DNA of 64,000 bases from Epithemia pelagica (Eukaryota > Bacillariophyta > Bacillariophyceae > Surirellales > Surirellaceae). This document shows, piece after piece, positions 39,864 through 51,232 of this stretch. A model generated the notes under the pieces. The model saw nothing but the letters and a program-made list of their open reading frames with translations. It searched no databases and was not told the DNA's origin. The stretch's first letter is position 1, and each line of letters begins with the position of its first letter. The stretch covers positions 1,302,001 through 1,366,000 of the forward strand of contig OX337239.1 in assembly GCA_946965045.2 (NCBI GenBank), in the 5' to 3' direction. The translations under genes were made by a program, and so were the position numbers.

Positions 39864-41940
39864 TCATCCCTCCACGGAGTCAATCGAAATGGTGCTGACA
39901 CTCTCGGTTCTCGCAGTGTCTTCCCCAACACCACCTCCACCTTCTTGTTGTTGTTGTTGTTGTTTTGTCCTGCCTCTGCTAGTGGTATTAGTAGTAATAG
40001 CACGCGAGCCATTGAGTTCTTCCAATTGTTTCAAGACTTTAAGAATTTGAAAGGTTTGCCGTTGTTGCCGTTCGTGTTGTCTCTTTGCCCCAAGTACAGA
40101 CGAGCGCAAGAGGCCCCAATGATAATTGACCTGTTTAGATCCATCTCGTTCTTGAATAAAGTAGGTTTCCATCTCTCCAATTCCCTTGACCGGGACCATG
40201 CCCCGGCGCTCAAAGACAAATTCGTTGTTCGATTGTCGTCGGTGTTGTTGTTGATCGTGTTGAAGAATCGAGTCTACTACTGCCTTGGTGACTTGTACTT
40301 TTCCCGGAACGCCTGTCGATTCCATGCGACTCGCCACATTCACCGCATCCCCCCATACATCGTATAAGAATCGTTTCGTGCCCACCACACCAGCCACGAC
40401 AGGACCCGTGTTGATGCCAATACGCATGGTCAATGGAGTCCACGCTTCATGTTCTTGAGAGGAAGAGAACTGCTTCTCTTCGTCTTGATTGTAGTCTTTT
40501 ATGCATTTGAGCATGTCCATGGCAAAATGACAGACAGCAGCGCATCTCTTGTGCGGATTCGTTGAAGAACCGTGTTCGTCGGAGGGAATGGTGGTAACCA
40601 TGTAGCAATCACCAATGGTTTTGACCTTGTTGAGTCCATACTTGTCCAATTGCTGATCAAAGCGAGAAAAAATGGAATTGAGCATGGTTACTACTTGCAC
40701 TGGACTTGCATGTGTGCTCCTTTGAGTGAATGTCGGCAAACAAAATAGTAGCTTGACCAAAATGATCGGCAATGTGGGGAGCACTATCGTTGCCATTCTG
40801 GGGATCCTTGTCAATTAATCGCTGGGCAATTTCCTGAGGCAACATATTGAACAAGAGTTGTTGTGCAGCCGTTTGTTCCACAGCCAAGCAAAGGGCTTCT
40901 TGTTCTTTGGTAGAATCTTGAATGACACACGAATAAAGGTCCTTGTCCAGTGTTGTGACACGGACACGACATGGAAATTCGGTACCATCCAATCGTCGAG
41001 CCATGAGATGATAAGAATGGGAGGGTTGTTGATGCGGATGATTCATTAGAGATTGCTGTAAAAAGAAGGGCGTCTGTGGGTTTGCTCCTTCGGCGTTGTT
41101 GTCGTTTTGGCCATCGATCCATTCGGATATCGATTGTCCGACGACGGCAAGTGATGGTGACAATGGTTCATTCTTTTGGGCGATGTCCTTCTGAGTTTCT
41201 CCCAGGAACAGGTCTACCCAGGCGGTATTGACAGAAACAATGAGACCCTCACCATCAGTCACCACTGTCGCATCCAATGTATCCAAACACTGGGAGGACG
41301 ACCACGACGACGTCGAGTAACAAGCCGAGGAGGAGCGACGCGGTGGGCTCTTGTTGTTGTTGTTGTCGTTCGTATTGTTGTTGGTTGGGGTACTATGGCC
41401 GTCGTGCTTGTTCTTCTTAGTATTATTGTTCGTAGCTTGCAATGACTGCGATGTCGGTTGCGTCGGATTTTGTTCATCGCCGGTGGTCGCCTCGGCCTCT
41501 CGACACACAATCAGAAATGCCTCCTTGTCGGCCACGTTTTTGAATCTTAACCAATAGGGGAACCTCGGTCGGAGCGCTTTCATGTTGGCTCTGGTTTTTT
41601 CGTTTTCCCCAGAGTTCCATTTTGTTGTTGTTCGAGTTGGAACGACGACGCCACTCCGATTGGTGCTGCAAAAGACTTTGGGGAGTCATTACCGAATCGT
41701 CCTTCTCAGGACTAGTATGCTGATCATTCGTTTGAACGACCGTTGGGAAAGAAAGAAACAGGACAGGTGTTGTCCTTCCATTTTCCACTCATCCTTTGTG
41801 TTCTGGTCACCCCCAAAACAGGTACGGGCGGCCTCATTTACCAAAACAACACGCCCCTGTTCGTCGGCGACCAAGATGGCATCCCAGCTGGCCTCAAGTA
41901 TATCCAAGGACGAGACAACGGGGGACGAACAAGACGACAT
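39864..41940 (-). pseudogene. PAS-class III cyclase paralogue AC3, frameshifted
   Basis: The parts read as PAS start (41940, SSLDILEASWDAILVADEQG), PAS middle, PAS ending MARRLDGTEFPCRV, the helix NMLPQEIAQRL, and the cyclase domain to 39864 with KTIGDCYM, YDVWGDAVNVASRM and a Gln-rich tail. Three frame changes are needed. One lies in a TTTC microsatellite (about 41744-41760). One lies near a CGTCGTCGTT run (about 41635-41660). The third is a gap at about 40726-40733, where ILFADI should continue VGFT but about 8 bases are missing. The last deletes residues next to the metal-binding Asp and shifts the frame into a stop at 40657. The downstream half is clean over 300 codons, so the decay is recent, or the lesions are assembly errors. 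Confidence 0.7.
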
Positions 41941-43437
41941 AGTTGTGTTCTTTCCAAAGAGAAGTCAAAAGTCAAATCTCTTTGCGATGTGGCTACTGTT
42001 CTTGGTGTCTCTATTGTCTAGACTTGAGACTTCTTTCTCGCTTTGTCGTAGCTGCCAATTATTGTCTCTTGGGGCTTTGGGCATGGAGCATGGATCACTT
42101 CTCTCACTGTCCGTCGCAATTCGCCATTTCACAGGTCGCTCTGCTTTTTTACGTGTTATCGTGGTGACGATGCCGAGTGACGAGAGCGAATTTTGTTCTC
42201 TTTTTGATTTTTTCTGACTCGTGACTCATGATGTAGTACACATCAAGGATATAGTTATCATTTTGCGGGATACAACCTATTGAGAATATTCGAAGGGACT
42301 AAGGAAAGATAGTACTGTCTGTTTCCTGAATGATGAATGACCCTATTCGTAAAAAAAGGAACCCCTCTATCCTATTGTTGTCTAATGATCTTAAATCTGA
42401 ACACCAATGCACGCCTAGCTAGGTAGGAGTAGGTAGGAGTACTCCCATTGAACCACTTAGATAGAAAGGGCACTGCTCTACTCCTCAAAGAGAAAAACGA
42501 GATTACTTCTCTAGGACTAGGAGAACTCTTACTCCTCCTACCCCTAGCGAGGATCCCGCTGCAAGATATCCAATCTCAAGTCAATCCCCAATCCCCAACT
42601 CCAACTGCAACTCTAGACACTGGACCCTCATCGTCGTGATCTGGAATTAATAGGAGTAGCAAGGGTCATTCATGTGTTCGAATCGCGAATAGGCACGCAG
42701 TTCCCTCTATTTATTCATCAGTCCGTCTGCCTGACGGTCCGGCACGAGCGTGTCGAATGTCGAATGCACCGGTCTTTCTAACCAAAACAACTACCCCTAC
42801 CTACTCACCCTCCTACCTACTCCTACTCCTAGTACTCCTATTCGCATTGTGTGCTTGTTCGACTCGTCCTTGATGTGAATGATTATGATTTATGATGTGT
42901 ATGGGTTGCCGATTGCCGATAGTCGAGACTGTCGCTTCATCTCAAAGTTCCTTGCTTCCCTTTCTTACAAAGGACTGCTTCTCTCTGATTAGTCTCTTGA
43001 TGTGGTGCGTGCTGAGGCAAATGGCACGGGCCCCTTGGCACGTGGAACAATCATCTCGCGTGGCGTCCAATCTTCGGCTCGGAATTCCGCGAACATGCAC
43101 ATTTTCTAATCACCAGGAAACCCTGAACAATCTATTGCGAATATTTGGGATGACATTGTTCGTCCATTCAAGGAAACGTGAAATAAAAGTCGTAGTATGT
43201 GATTGGAGCAGTAGAGACAAGTACTATGAACGTTCGAACATTATGATAACCTTTTAAACCCCAAGACCAAAGTACATCCCCTTGTGTACAAAACTTCAAC
43301 CACTGCCACTTTCTTTATCTATTATAATATGATGTGGTATGACATGTTGCCTTGTCGTGCCTGTGTATCCGATCATAGATACGACAAGTTATGAACAACG
43401 AAAAAATAGAACACCTATTCGGAACCCCTGACGAGTC
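41941..43437. other. Intergenic with inverted (TAGGAGTA)-type clusters
   Basis: No gene is seen in 1.5 kb. Short repeats of ctaggagtag and ggtaggagta type lie at 42414-42440, and their reverse complements at 42525-42552 and 42785-42845. This could be an old inverted-repeat element or hairpin cluster. Small frames here lack protein-like composition. Confidence 0.45.
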
Positions 43438-45324
43438 TCAATCGGACCGGGCCCTCTTGCGGCGCTCTACTCCCCCTTGATCCTGCGGCGACACCAACGA
43501 TGATTGTCGTCCCTGATATTCGTCATCGTCATCTTCTCCACCAGGATGATGACTAGGACTTCGCTTCTTGGAGCTCTCATCCGATACTCGGGGAACAGCG
43601 GATGGTTGATCACTATCGACACTAATTGCCGCCAACTCTTGCGAGGCCAAACGACGTCGAATCTCTGGCGCGTTTTCCCGTAGCGCCTGGCATGCCTTTT
43701 CATACGCACGTTGGTCCCCCACATCTTCCCAAGCAAAATGCCCTGAGGGCCCCAAACCTGGACGCTTGGTGCGTTTCAGAAACCGACCACCTCGTTCTCG
43801 TACAATTCTAAACAAAGAGAAAAGCAGACGAGTTGTTGTGAGTCAAGTGTTGGGATCATCCAGGAGTACATGACTGAGCTCGTCATACCAAAGAGAACAG
43901 TAGGCGACGAACAAAGCAGCAATCATGATAACTTACTTGACAATTTGGGCAGCAATTTGTGGCTTGTCACTCCGGCGACTGGCAATGTAGGTGGGCTGAT
44001 ACTTGGCCACGAGCTCCTTGAAAAAATGATTGCCGGCATGATAAGTTGTGGGTGCCCCCCGTCCACAAAGAACATCAGCCTCGTGGAGTTCCAGAATCAA
44101 GTCGTCAGGTTGTTGTTGTTGCTGCTGCTGTTGTTCCTCTGTTGCACCGTGCTCTTCACCAGTAAGGTAGACATATTCGGGTGGTACGTGTCCGTGGGGT
44201 GGTCCTCCGCCCACTCCTACCGGTGCTGGTGGATGTGGAGGAGCACCGTGGTAGTGAGGATGTACCTCCTCGCGAGGAGCACCGTGGTAGTGAGGATGTA
44301 CCTCCTCGCCCACTGCCCTGGTTGCCATTTCGGGAGGAGACGGCGTACTGGTATCGTACGAGACTCGCTGCTGGGGAGGATCGTAGTGGTGGTGAGGGTG
44401 AGGTGGTGTAAAGGCGGCATCCTGAGTCGAGGTCCTGTAAATGCCTCCGACTGAAGACGGTGCATGGGACGGTGTAGGATAGTGGTACGGCGGTAGTGGC
44501 TGCATTGAATCATGTCCGTGTGCTGATGGAGTAGGATGGTGATGAGGATGGTGAGGATAAGGACCATGTGGTGGATGACCAGGAGTAGAGGCCCCATAAA
44601 AACCTTGACTTGTGGGAGCAGCCGGGTGAGGATGTTGTCCTCGTGGATGCTGTTGTGCATGTTGACCATGACCCTGTCCATAGGAAAAGGAAGGATCGGA
44701 GGGCGAATATGAATGAGGGTATGAATACTGTCGGTTGATCGATGACTGTGTCTCGGTCGGTCCTCCTCCTTGAGACTGTGCGGTCCGGAGAGGAGAGTAT
44801 GATCGAGGATGGTGGGGAATGGGAGAGTAGGACAGCTGCGCATGACCTTGACGTTGCGGATGCAGTTGATGTTGTGAAGTATGAGCAGCTGTAGTAGAAG
44901 AAGATGGCTGAGTATGAGTGGCGGCAAATTGCCCAACGGTAGGCATCGGATAGGGCTGTTGTCCTGGATACGAAGTGGAGGGATGAGGAGGCGGTGGTCC
45001 CCATTGCGGCGGTTGGAACTGCTGCGCCGAAGAATGAGGGTGGGCAGGAAAAGACTGAAAGGATGGACGGCGTCGGTGTGTATGTTGCCGTTGAGATGAC
45101 TCTTGGGTTGATGGCTCCCGTGGCTGTCCAGGATGGATTCGACGATGATGACGAGGATGTGTTTGTGGGTCTCCTTCTCCTCCTGCTGCTTCTCCTTGAG
45201 GAAAGTCGGATCGGGATCGAAACACGGTGGTTCGAATGGGAGTCGCTGATAACAAGCGCCTTCGGTCTCGGTCCTCTTCCCCTGGATGAGGTGCATTCGC
45301 GTGTCGTTCCCACTCGTCGCCCAT
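43438..45324 (-). CDS. DUF6824 domain protein, two exons
   Basis: The exons are 45324-43937 and 43807-43438 with a 129-bp GTAAGT...TAG intron in phase 2, giving 585 residues. The N-terminal two-thirds is low complexity: Pro, His, Gln and Tyr, with HPHHHP-type runs. The C-terminal part holds the domain: DVLCGRGAPTTYHAGN, then FFKELVAKYQPTYIASRR, then KIVRERGGRFLKR across the splice, then DVGDQRAYEKACQALRE. This DVLCGRG...GN pattern is very common in diatom genomes as DUF6824; its function is not established, and a DNA-binding or regulatory role is often presumed. The end is basic (ERRKRARSD). A 36-bp internal duplication repeats EEVHPHYHGAPR. A paralogue lies at 58057-61371. Confidence 0.8.
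44241..44309. repeat. 36-bp in-frame tandem duplication
   Basis: Two near-identical units starting gagcaccgtggtagtgagg (44241 and 44277) encode the same 12 residues twice in the low-complexity part of the DUF6824 protein. Confidence 0.85.
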
Positions 45325-47874
45325 GTGAAGAGTCCTGTCGTCCGGTAATTCCAGATACGTTGCTTGCGGGTACTATTCCAGATCACTGAAATATTATGAT
45401 GATAATGAGACAAACACGAAAACGAGAGGATAGATGAAGGAGCATCCACCATGGATCCGTTGCCTCGGGTTGCAGTCTTGACAAAGCTCGTGCTCTTCGC
45501 AAAACATGACCAGCACCACTATCCCACGGGAGGCCAAAAACCGGAGAAGCCTCGCTGGATGTGATTGCCAAAACTGAAAAGTGATTGTCGTTTGGTTGTG
45601 GGTTGCTGCCAAACCAGAATGAGAAAGAACGACCCCTGGGTCAACACAACAATGTATAACAGTAGCGCCTCAACGAGAAAAGGGGAACTGCACGCAACGA
45701 CATGTTTTCTGGCTGGACCGTTCTCGAAGTGGCCGATTCACGAATCTCCACTTAGACAGAGGGCCGTTATCTGGGGGTTGAACGATGTAATGTAGACACC
45801 AAGCAATCTCCCCCAAGTCATAGACATTCTTAAGATGCGCACCTGCCGAGACTTGACAGTCGCCGGCCATCTATGCTACTCTAAACATTTGTATAGGCTA
45901 TACAAGAATTAAACCCTATGAAATATTCAGAAATTTCCATGGTTCAATTAAACCCGATTGGTCCCGAATTTACACTCTCCAGCATACCTGTCACATCTAA
46001 TATTAATAGATCTTCATTATTGTAAAATCATGAAAAATCTGGGGAGTCCCAAATTAGGCCGTCACCCCGAGACATTGCACGTGACAACTTTATAAGTAAC
46101 GGTAATTTTTGATAGGCCCTGTCACGCTCTCCCCCAGAGTAGACAGTTTCAAAATTATTTACAAATTTACAACCTTATAGGGCTCGTTGGGTTATATTTG
46201 TCCTCGTGCCATCTGCTTTTATCGATTGGGACGGATGGACGTTGGGCCCTCCGACCTCGGTTGGTGAGTCATGCTTGGATAGATAAGGATCCCATATCAT
46301 TCATTCATCGCCACATCTTTCGTGATTGTCGAAGGGAGAGGTGGAACGGCCGGGTTTGGTATTCACGCTTCATTCTTTCTGGATCGAGAGCAGCTCAATG
46401 GATTCCGCGGGAGACAGAATGTAGTGAGGTGGGACGATCAATCATGGCAATGAATCAGTGGGGGTGCTCCTTTCCTATTTGGACTACTCTAAAGGGGCCA
46501 TGTGAGTAGATCTCTAGACCTTTTGATTCGTTTGACGTGGATGTTACCATAACGGGTCACCATTACACCTAGCTGCGTCCATCCTCAAACAGGAATCAAT
46601 GGCCTTCGCTCCCCGCGGCGCCGATCGACAAAAATTAAGCGTTCACTCCAGTCTACTACCAAACTGCAAATATCGACTCGGTATCAACAATCTTCACCGC
46701 CATGGTTGTAGTTTCTTGTTTATTCATATCATTCATCCATGGTCGACTTCTACAACGCACGATTACCGTATTGAAAAGCCGCGTACATAGTGTCCTGATC
46801 CACGAACCAATCAACACAAAGTTTCGCGGGTTCTGGTAGTTGAGGTTCATGGTGGCACGTTGACTGATAGATGACAAACGTTTCCCCACGGAATCAACTT
46901 CGTGGGAAAAGAGGACAGTGATGTGGGATAACTTCACGCGGCTCTCATGTATTAGTCCTCTTTCATGGACCCATGAGACGTATTTTCAGACAAATGAAGT
47001 GAAGAGGGATGGGTAACCACCAACCACTGCGAAAACAAGGCGCGTGGATGAAGTCGATGTTTTGGAAAACATTGCGTTTTCTGTTTTGTGCGATGACTGG
47101 TTGATGCACCGTCCCTTCTTGGGACTTTTCCATGAAATTTTGGTACGGGCCCAGAACATTTGCGCGCACCATTTCTGAAGTGCTAGATTCGTAGCGTTGA
47201 GCAAAAATTATGCGACATGCAGATGAAGAAAATAGCATAATCAATTCTTAGCTTGTGGTTGACGACGACATTTCGAAAGACAAATCGAACGACCACAGAT
47301 TGATACACCAAATACCAAACAGCCAGTAGGAAGTAGGAGTATACTTTTCAAGAAGTTTTCAATACATTTTAACCTCCTAGAGGAGTCGTCCTAGTCAATG
47401 CAATACAAGATACAAGATCCCAAACTTGAAAACGACGAGAGCTCTCGACTCCAACAGGTGGGTTTCGAAAGCATCCAACCAATCGATTTTATAATGAACG
47501 AGTTAGGAGTTCTAGGTAGTTTGACGAGTGCCTGTTGTTCGAACTCGGGCGGACATACTAGGTAGCACGCAGCTACTCCTACAAGTTACAAGCTCCACAG
47601 AATCTGGCTAAGATGAATAACTTCGACCAATTCAGAGATCCGCGGGCAACATGAAAGAAGGGTTCTAACGATTTGTGGTGAGAACAAATTCACAGATTCT
47701 GAGAACTGAGCAGTCTTTCAAACCTTTTCTTCATCAATGCTGTAGTCCTTATACGAACATCGAAAGCAACCAAATTCTAGTTGTCCATCACCGTGGTTGG
47801 ATAGTCTCCCACTGCTTCTGTTTGAGAGTTGCGACAAAAAGTGGATAGCAAGATACGAAGGTTATTTTTCCACA
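45325..47874. other. Long intergenic region, no supported gene
   Basis: In 2.5 kb, no frame has convincing composition and no tRNA box pattern was found. AT-rich blocks lie at 45890-46190. TAGGAGTA-type short repeats recur at 47325-47580. It separates convergent or same-strand gene ends and may include unannotated UTRs. Confidence 0.45.
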
Positions 47875-50295
47875 TCAAACCTTCCTACTCTTCTTTTTCT
47901 TCTCGTGTTGTAGTGCAGAGGGTAACTCTGGGAGCTCCCGCATGCCAACACTATCGGCCCATTCTTGAGCGGCATCCAAAATCGTTTGTCGTGAGTATGC
48001 CTGTCCGATATAATAGGCTACAAACGCCTTGTAGGCTCCTTCTGCGAGTTCAACATGATGCGCGTTTTTCAAATACACAAGGTCTTGTTGTTGCTGTACT
48101 GACGGCGGAGATATCTTCCATTCGGTCATTCCCAAGTTCCATGTTTGCTTGCGGCGATGGTGGTGAGTTTTGCTTGTCTGTGTATCCGACTGCCGATGCG
48201 GTACTTCCCAGGGCAAGGCGACCAACAAGCCCTTTCCAAATTGTCCGGCACGAGCGGTACGTCCCAATCTATGCAAATATGAATCTCGATTGGGAGGCAA
48301 GCCATATTGAATGACCAGAGTCACATTCGGATAATCCATTCCTCGAGCCGATACATCCGATGTGAACAAGACATGATGATCCCTGGCCCGAGGATTTGGA
48401 TGTAACGTGCGTGACGCACCTTCTCGGAAACCCAGACTTGCGCGTTGTCGCTTCCCTTGAGACATGCGAGAATGGATGGTATGAATGACAAAGCAACTAT
48501 GAGGGTGAGGTTGCTCTTCCTCCACATGTCGATTTACAAGATGTGCCATGCAGTCCACAAGTTTGGCGGCCGGGAAAAATACCACAATTTTGGCTATTTG
48601 TTGTTCCTGTTCTTGTTGACATATTTCTTGTTTGAGCAAAGAGACTAGTGCCGAGACGTAGTCCTTCATACCTGGAAGCACATAACAAAATTCGTCGACA
48701 TTCTGATTGACAAGTGACGACTTGGTGTTGCGGTTGACTTGAGAGGTAGTTTTGCTATTCTTGATCGAACTTCTGGCCTTGTCAATACAATCCAAAGTTT
48801 CCATTCCGACAATTGGCTCCCCCACAATTTGCGACAAGCTTAATCCATCAAAGGGGCCCACACGATGAGGCCCCACACGCTTCGACTCTATGTGGTCCAC
48901 TCTTGATGTTTTTGCTGTCTTTTTATGTTCGTCATCACGTTCGTTTCCTGCTGCGGTATTGTTGTTTGGGAGTTGAGTGGCACATGTGCATACAGTTTGC
49001 CGTTTTCGTGGCATGGCTTGCAGGATACGCTCCAGTTGCGGACCCAAGGAAGAGTTGCACAACACGTCAACTTCATCTAACCACAACATGACCGACGAAG
49101 AAGAAAAGAGTCGCGGTCGCCAATGTCGTTGTTTCTGTTGTGTCTGGGGTCCATACAACAAATCTACCAAGCGACCCGGGGTGGCAATCCAAATGCGAGG
49201 CATTTGATAATTGTTGTTTTGGCTTGCTTGATGATGCGGTGATTGATTGAAGTGCCGCATGACCGAACGGGGCAAGGTACTTCCACCGTGAAGAGCTTGA
49301 ACCGACGAAGACAGTAACGAAGCACTTCGATGAAAGGTAAGTAAGTCTTGAGCTGTAGTTTCAATTTGCTGGACCAATTCTCTTGTGGGCGCTAGAACAA
49401 TCAAGGTACTCTGAGGATCCCCCAGTAGTCGTTCTATCAAGGGCACCAAAACAGCCAAGGTTTTGCCAGTACCCGTCTTGGATCGAATCCATAAGGACCA
49501 TCCTTGGCGAGCCCCTCCAAATGTAGAAGATTGGACCCAGGTCATTTGATTCACTCCACAAACGTCATTCAAGGCACTTAAAGTGGCCGGAGACAATGTC
49601 CCTACACCAATATTGTGCGACGACTTCTCTTGCTCATTTCGCTCCTCCTTTTTGACAACCGAGTCTATGGACATGTCATCGTGGTCAACAAGGGCCAAAT
49701 CGGAGTACGAAGAGTGGGCCATTAGAGTTGGATCTTGGCCAGGGGGTATCCAATTTGCAGGCTTTGAGGCAACACTCTGGGACACATCTTGCGAGGAATG
49801 GGGTGCAGCAGTAGAGCCAAATCGAAGTGGACGCCGCCGCCGACGACCACCAACCACTGGCTTGGGTGCATCGACCTCTGTCGTCATGTCAGGTTCCTCC
49901 TTTTGATCTTTCGGTCTGGTGTGAGAAGTCGCTCCAGCACACAGAGGTGGAAGCGGATCTTTCCTATTGCTCCACAGTCCATGCAACAGCACTCGTTGTT
50001 GGGAAGGGATCCTACTACTTCTACTGGGAGTGGCTGTCGGAGTGGTAGTAACAAAGGCAAGAACGTCTCGTCTATGCAGCATGTGACAAGGACCGGTGAC
50101 GGCCACCATACTTGTTCTTGCTGTTTTGGATACCAAATGTCCTCGGTCCCATCTACCACAGACGCCATCACTAGGAATGCTCCTCGCCACGAACAGTAGA
50201 TCAAGGTGCAGTACCAGTACTAACCACAGTGATGTCGCAGTCATCTTGCAACCAGGCGAGTTTTGCCCAGATGCAATTTTCCTCTGCATAAACAA
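47875..50295 (-). CDS. DEVD-box RNA helicase with an organelle-type presequence
   Basis: The frame gives 806 residues; a Met at 50244 (MTATSLWLVLVLHLDLLFVA) starts with a clear signal peptide and is the likelier start (789 residues). It is followed by LAFVTTTP, a plausible plastid cleavage site. DEAD-box family motifs: SKTGTGKT (about 272, from the first Met), APTRELVQQ, IATPGRLVDLL, LDEVD (about 404, Val in place of Ala), CATQLP in the SAT position, TSDVSARGMDYPNV, and HRLGRTARAGQFG (about 670). Most likely it remodels RNA or ribosomes in the plastid. Targeting is inferred from the N-terminus. Confidence 0.85.
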   Translation of the reverse strand: MFMQRKIASGQNSPGCKMTATSLWLVLVLHLDLLFVARSIPSDGVCGRWDRGHLVSKTARTSMVAVTGPCHMLHRRDVLAFVTTTPTATPSRSSRIPSQQRVLLHGLWSNRKDPLPPLCAGATSHTRPKDQKEEPDMTTEVDAPKPVVGGRRRRRPLRFGSTAAPHSSQDVSQSVASKPANWIPPGQDPTLMAHSSYSDLALVDHDDMSIDSVVKKEERNEQEKSSHNIGVGTLSPATLSALNDVCGVNQMTWVQSSTFGGARQGWSLWIRSKTGTGKTLAVLVPLIERLLGDPQSTLIVLAPTRELVQQIETTAQDLLTFHRSASLLSSSVQALHGGSTLPRSVMRHFNQSPHHQASQNNNYQMPRIWIATPGRLVDLLYGPQTQQKQRHWRPRLFSSSSVMLWLDEVDVLCNSSLGPQLERILQAMPRKRQTVCTCATQLPNNNTAAGNERDDEHKKTAKTSRVDHIESKRVGPHRVGPFDGLSLSQIVGEPIVGMETLDCIDKARSSIKNSKTTSQVNRNTKSSLVNQNVDEFCYVLPGMKDYVSALVSLLKQEICQQEQEQQIAKIVVFFPAAKLVDCMAHLVNRHVEEEQPHPHSCFVIHTIHSRMSQGKRQRASLGFREGASRTLHPNPRARDHHVLFTSDVSARGMDYPNVTLVIQYGLPPNRDSYLHRLGRTARAGQFGKGLLVALPWEVPHRQSDTQTSKTHHHRRKQTWNLGMTEWKISPPSVQQQQDLVYLKNAHHVELAEGAYKAFVAYYIGQAYSRQTILDAAQEWADSVGMRELPELPSALQHEKKKKSRKV

Positions 50296-51232
50296 ACAGG
50301 AAGAACGAAATCATAAAACGGTGAGAAGAGGACGATTGTGACAATACAAGTAGCTTGCATTTCGCACGCAACACCATCATACAAATGCCTCGTTCTTAAT
50401 CGTCATGTATTGACAAGCAACTGTGTGAATGAAACACGGTCCCTTTCAGACTCGTCATCTAACGTATGGAATCCTGTGGCGCGACGGATTGGTGCTGCCC
50501 ATCTGATTTTCTTACCGATTCAAGGGTCCTTTCCATCTACAAGGATCCAAAGAAGGGCTTCCGCTATTTGTTCTTGTTTGGTGCAAATCCAGAGCTCATT
50601 CGCGAGAACTAGGAACTCTGCCTGCAATCGCCTCCTTTCAATACTCCTGCAAGATTCCCATCCTTTGGGTTGCTTTTATTCTTCTAGGAGCCAGTCGAGC
50701 CTACCCTCGGACTTCCTCTCTGGGTTGATCGATCTGGCAGAATTGCCATGGCCATCCAAAGACTGTGGATGTGGACGGAAGGAGAGATGGGCGGACGGCG
50801 GACTGACGAAGGTTGCTACTCCTCTAGAATCTATGATGGCATATGGCATATGGCATAGGAGTAGTTTTACTATCTCCTCCCCTACTCTTTGTTGGTGTAG
50901 AAAGAAGACGGAAACTGACTCTCCTAAAGGTTCTAAAAGATCGATCGAAACCTGGAGATGGTTTTCTATCCTCTGTTCACGGCTCCATGCAAAAAGCACC
51001 GGTTGGCCCTTCCGTTTCGTCGGTTCTTGTTGCGATTCAACGTGATCGTGTTCTCGTACCAGTCCGTAGACTTAGGATGCTAATGTACAGCCATTGACGA
51101 AGGATGCATGCCTAAAAGCAACGTGGAAATTGCTTCTACTCAGCTGCTCGGGATTGGTATGAGACGCTAATTGATATGGTTCCTGCTATACTATATGTTT
51201 CAAACCTAGTTTGCGTGAATGTTCTTGTACCT
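50296..51232. other. Intergenic upstream of the helicase gene
   Basis: A 235-codon plus-strand frame (50338-51045) crosses this gap, but it is Ser/Arg/Cys-rich with no domain or typical start context and is not called. The 5' control region of the helicase is expected here. Confidence 0.5.

Noticed and set aside
44217-45452. Alternative minus-strand frames over the first DUF6824 gene
   Set aside because: They run through Pro/His-rich DNA in the wrong frame and lack the DUF6824 domain.
50338-51045. Plus-strand frame of 235 codons upstream of the helicase
   Set aside because: No domain, biased composition, and it fills the expected promoter region.
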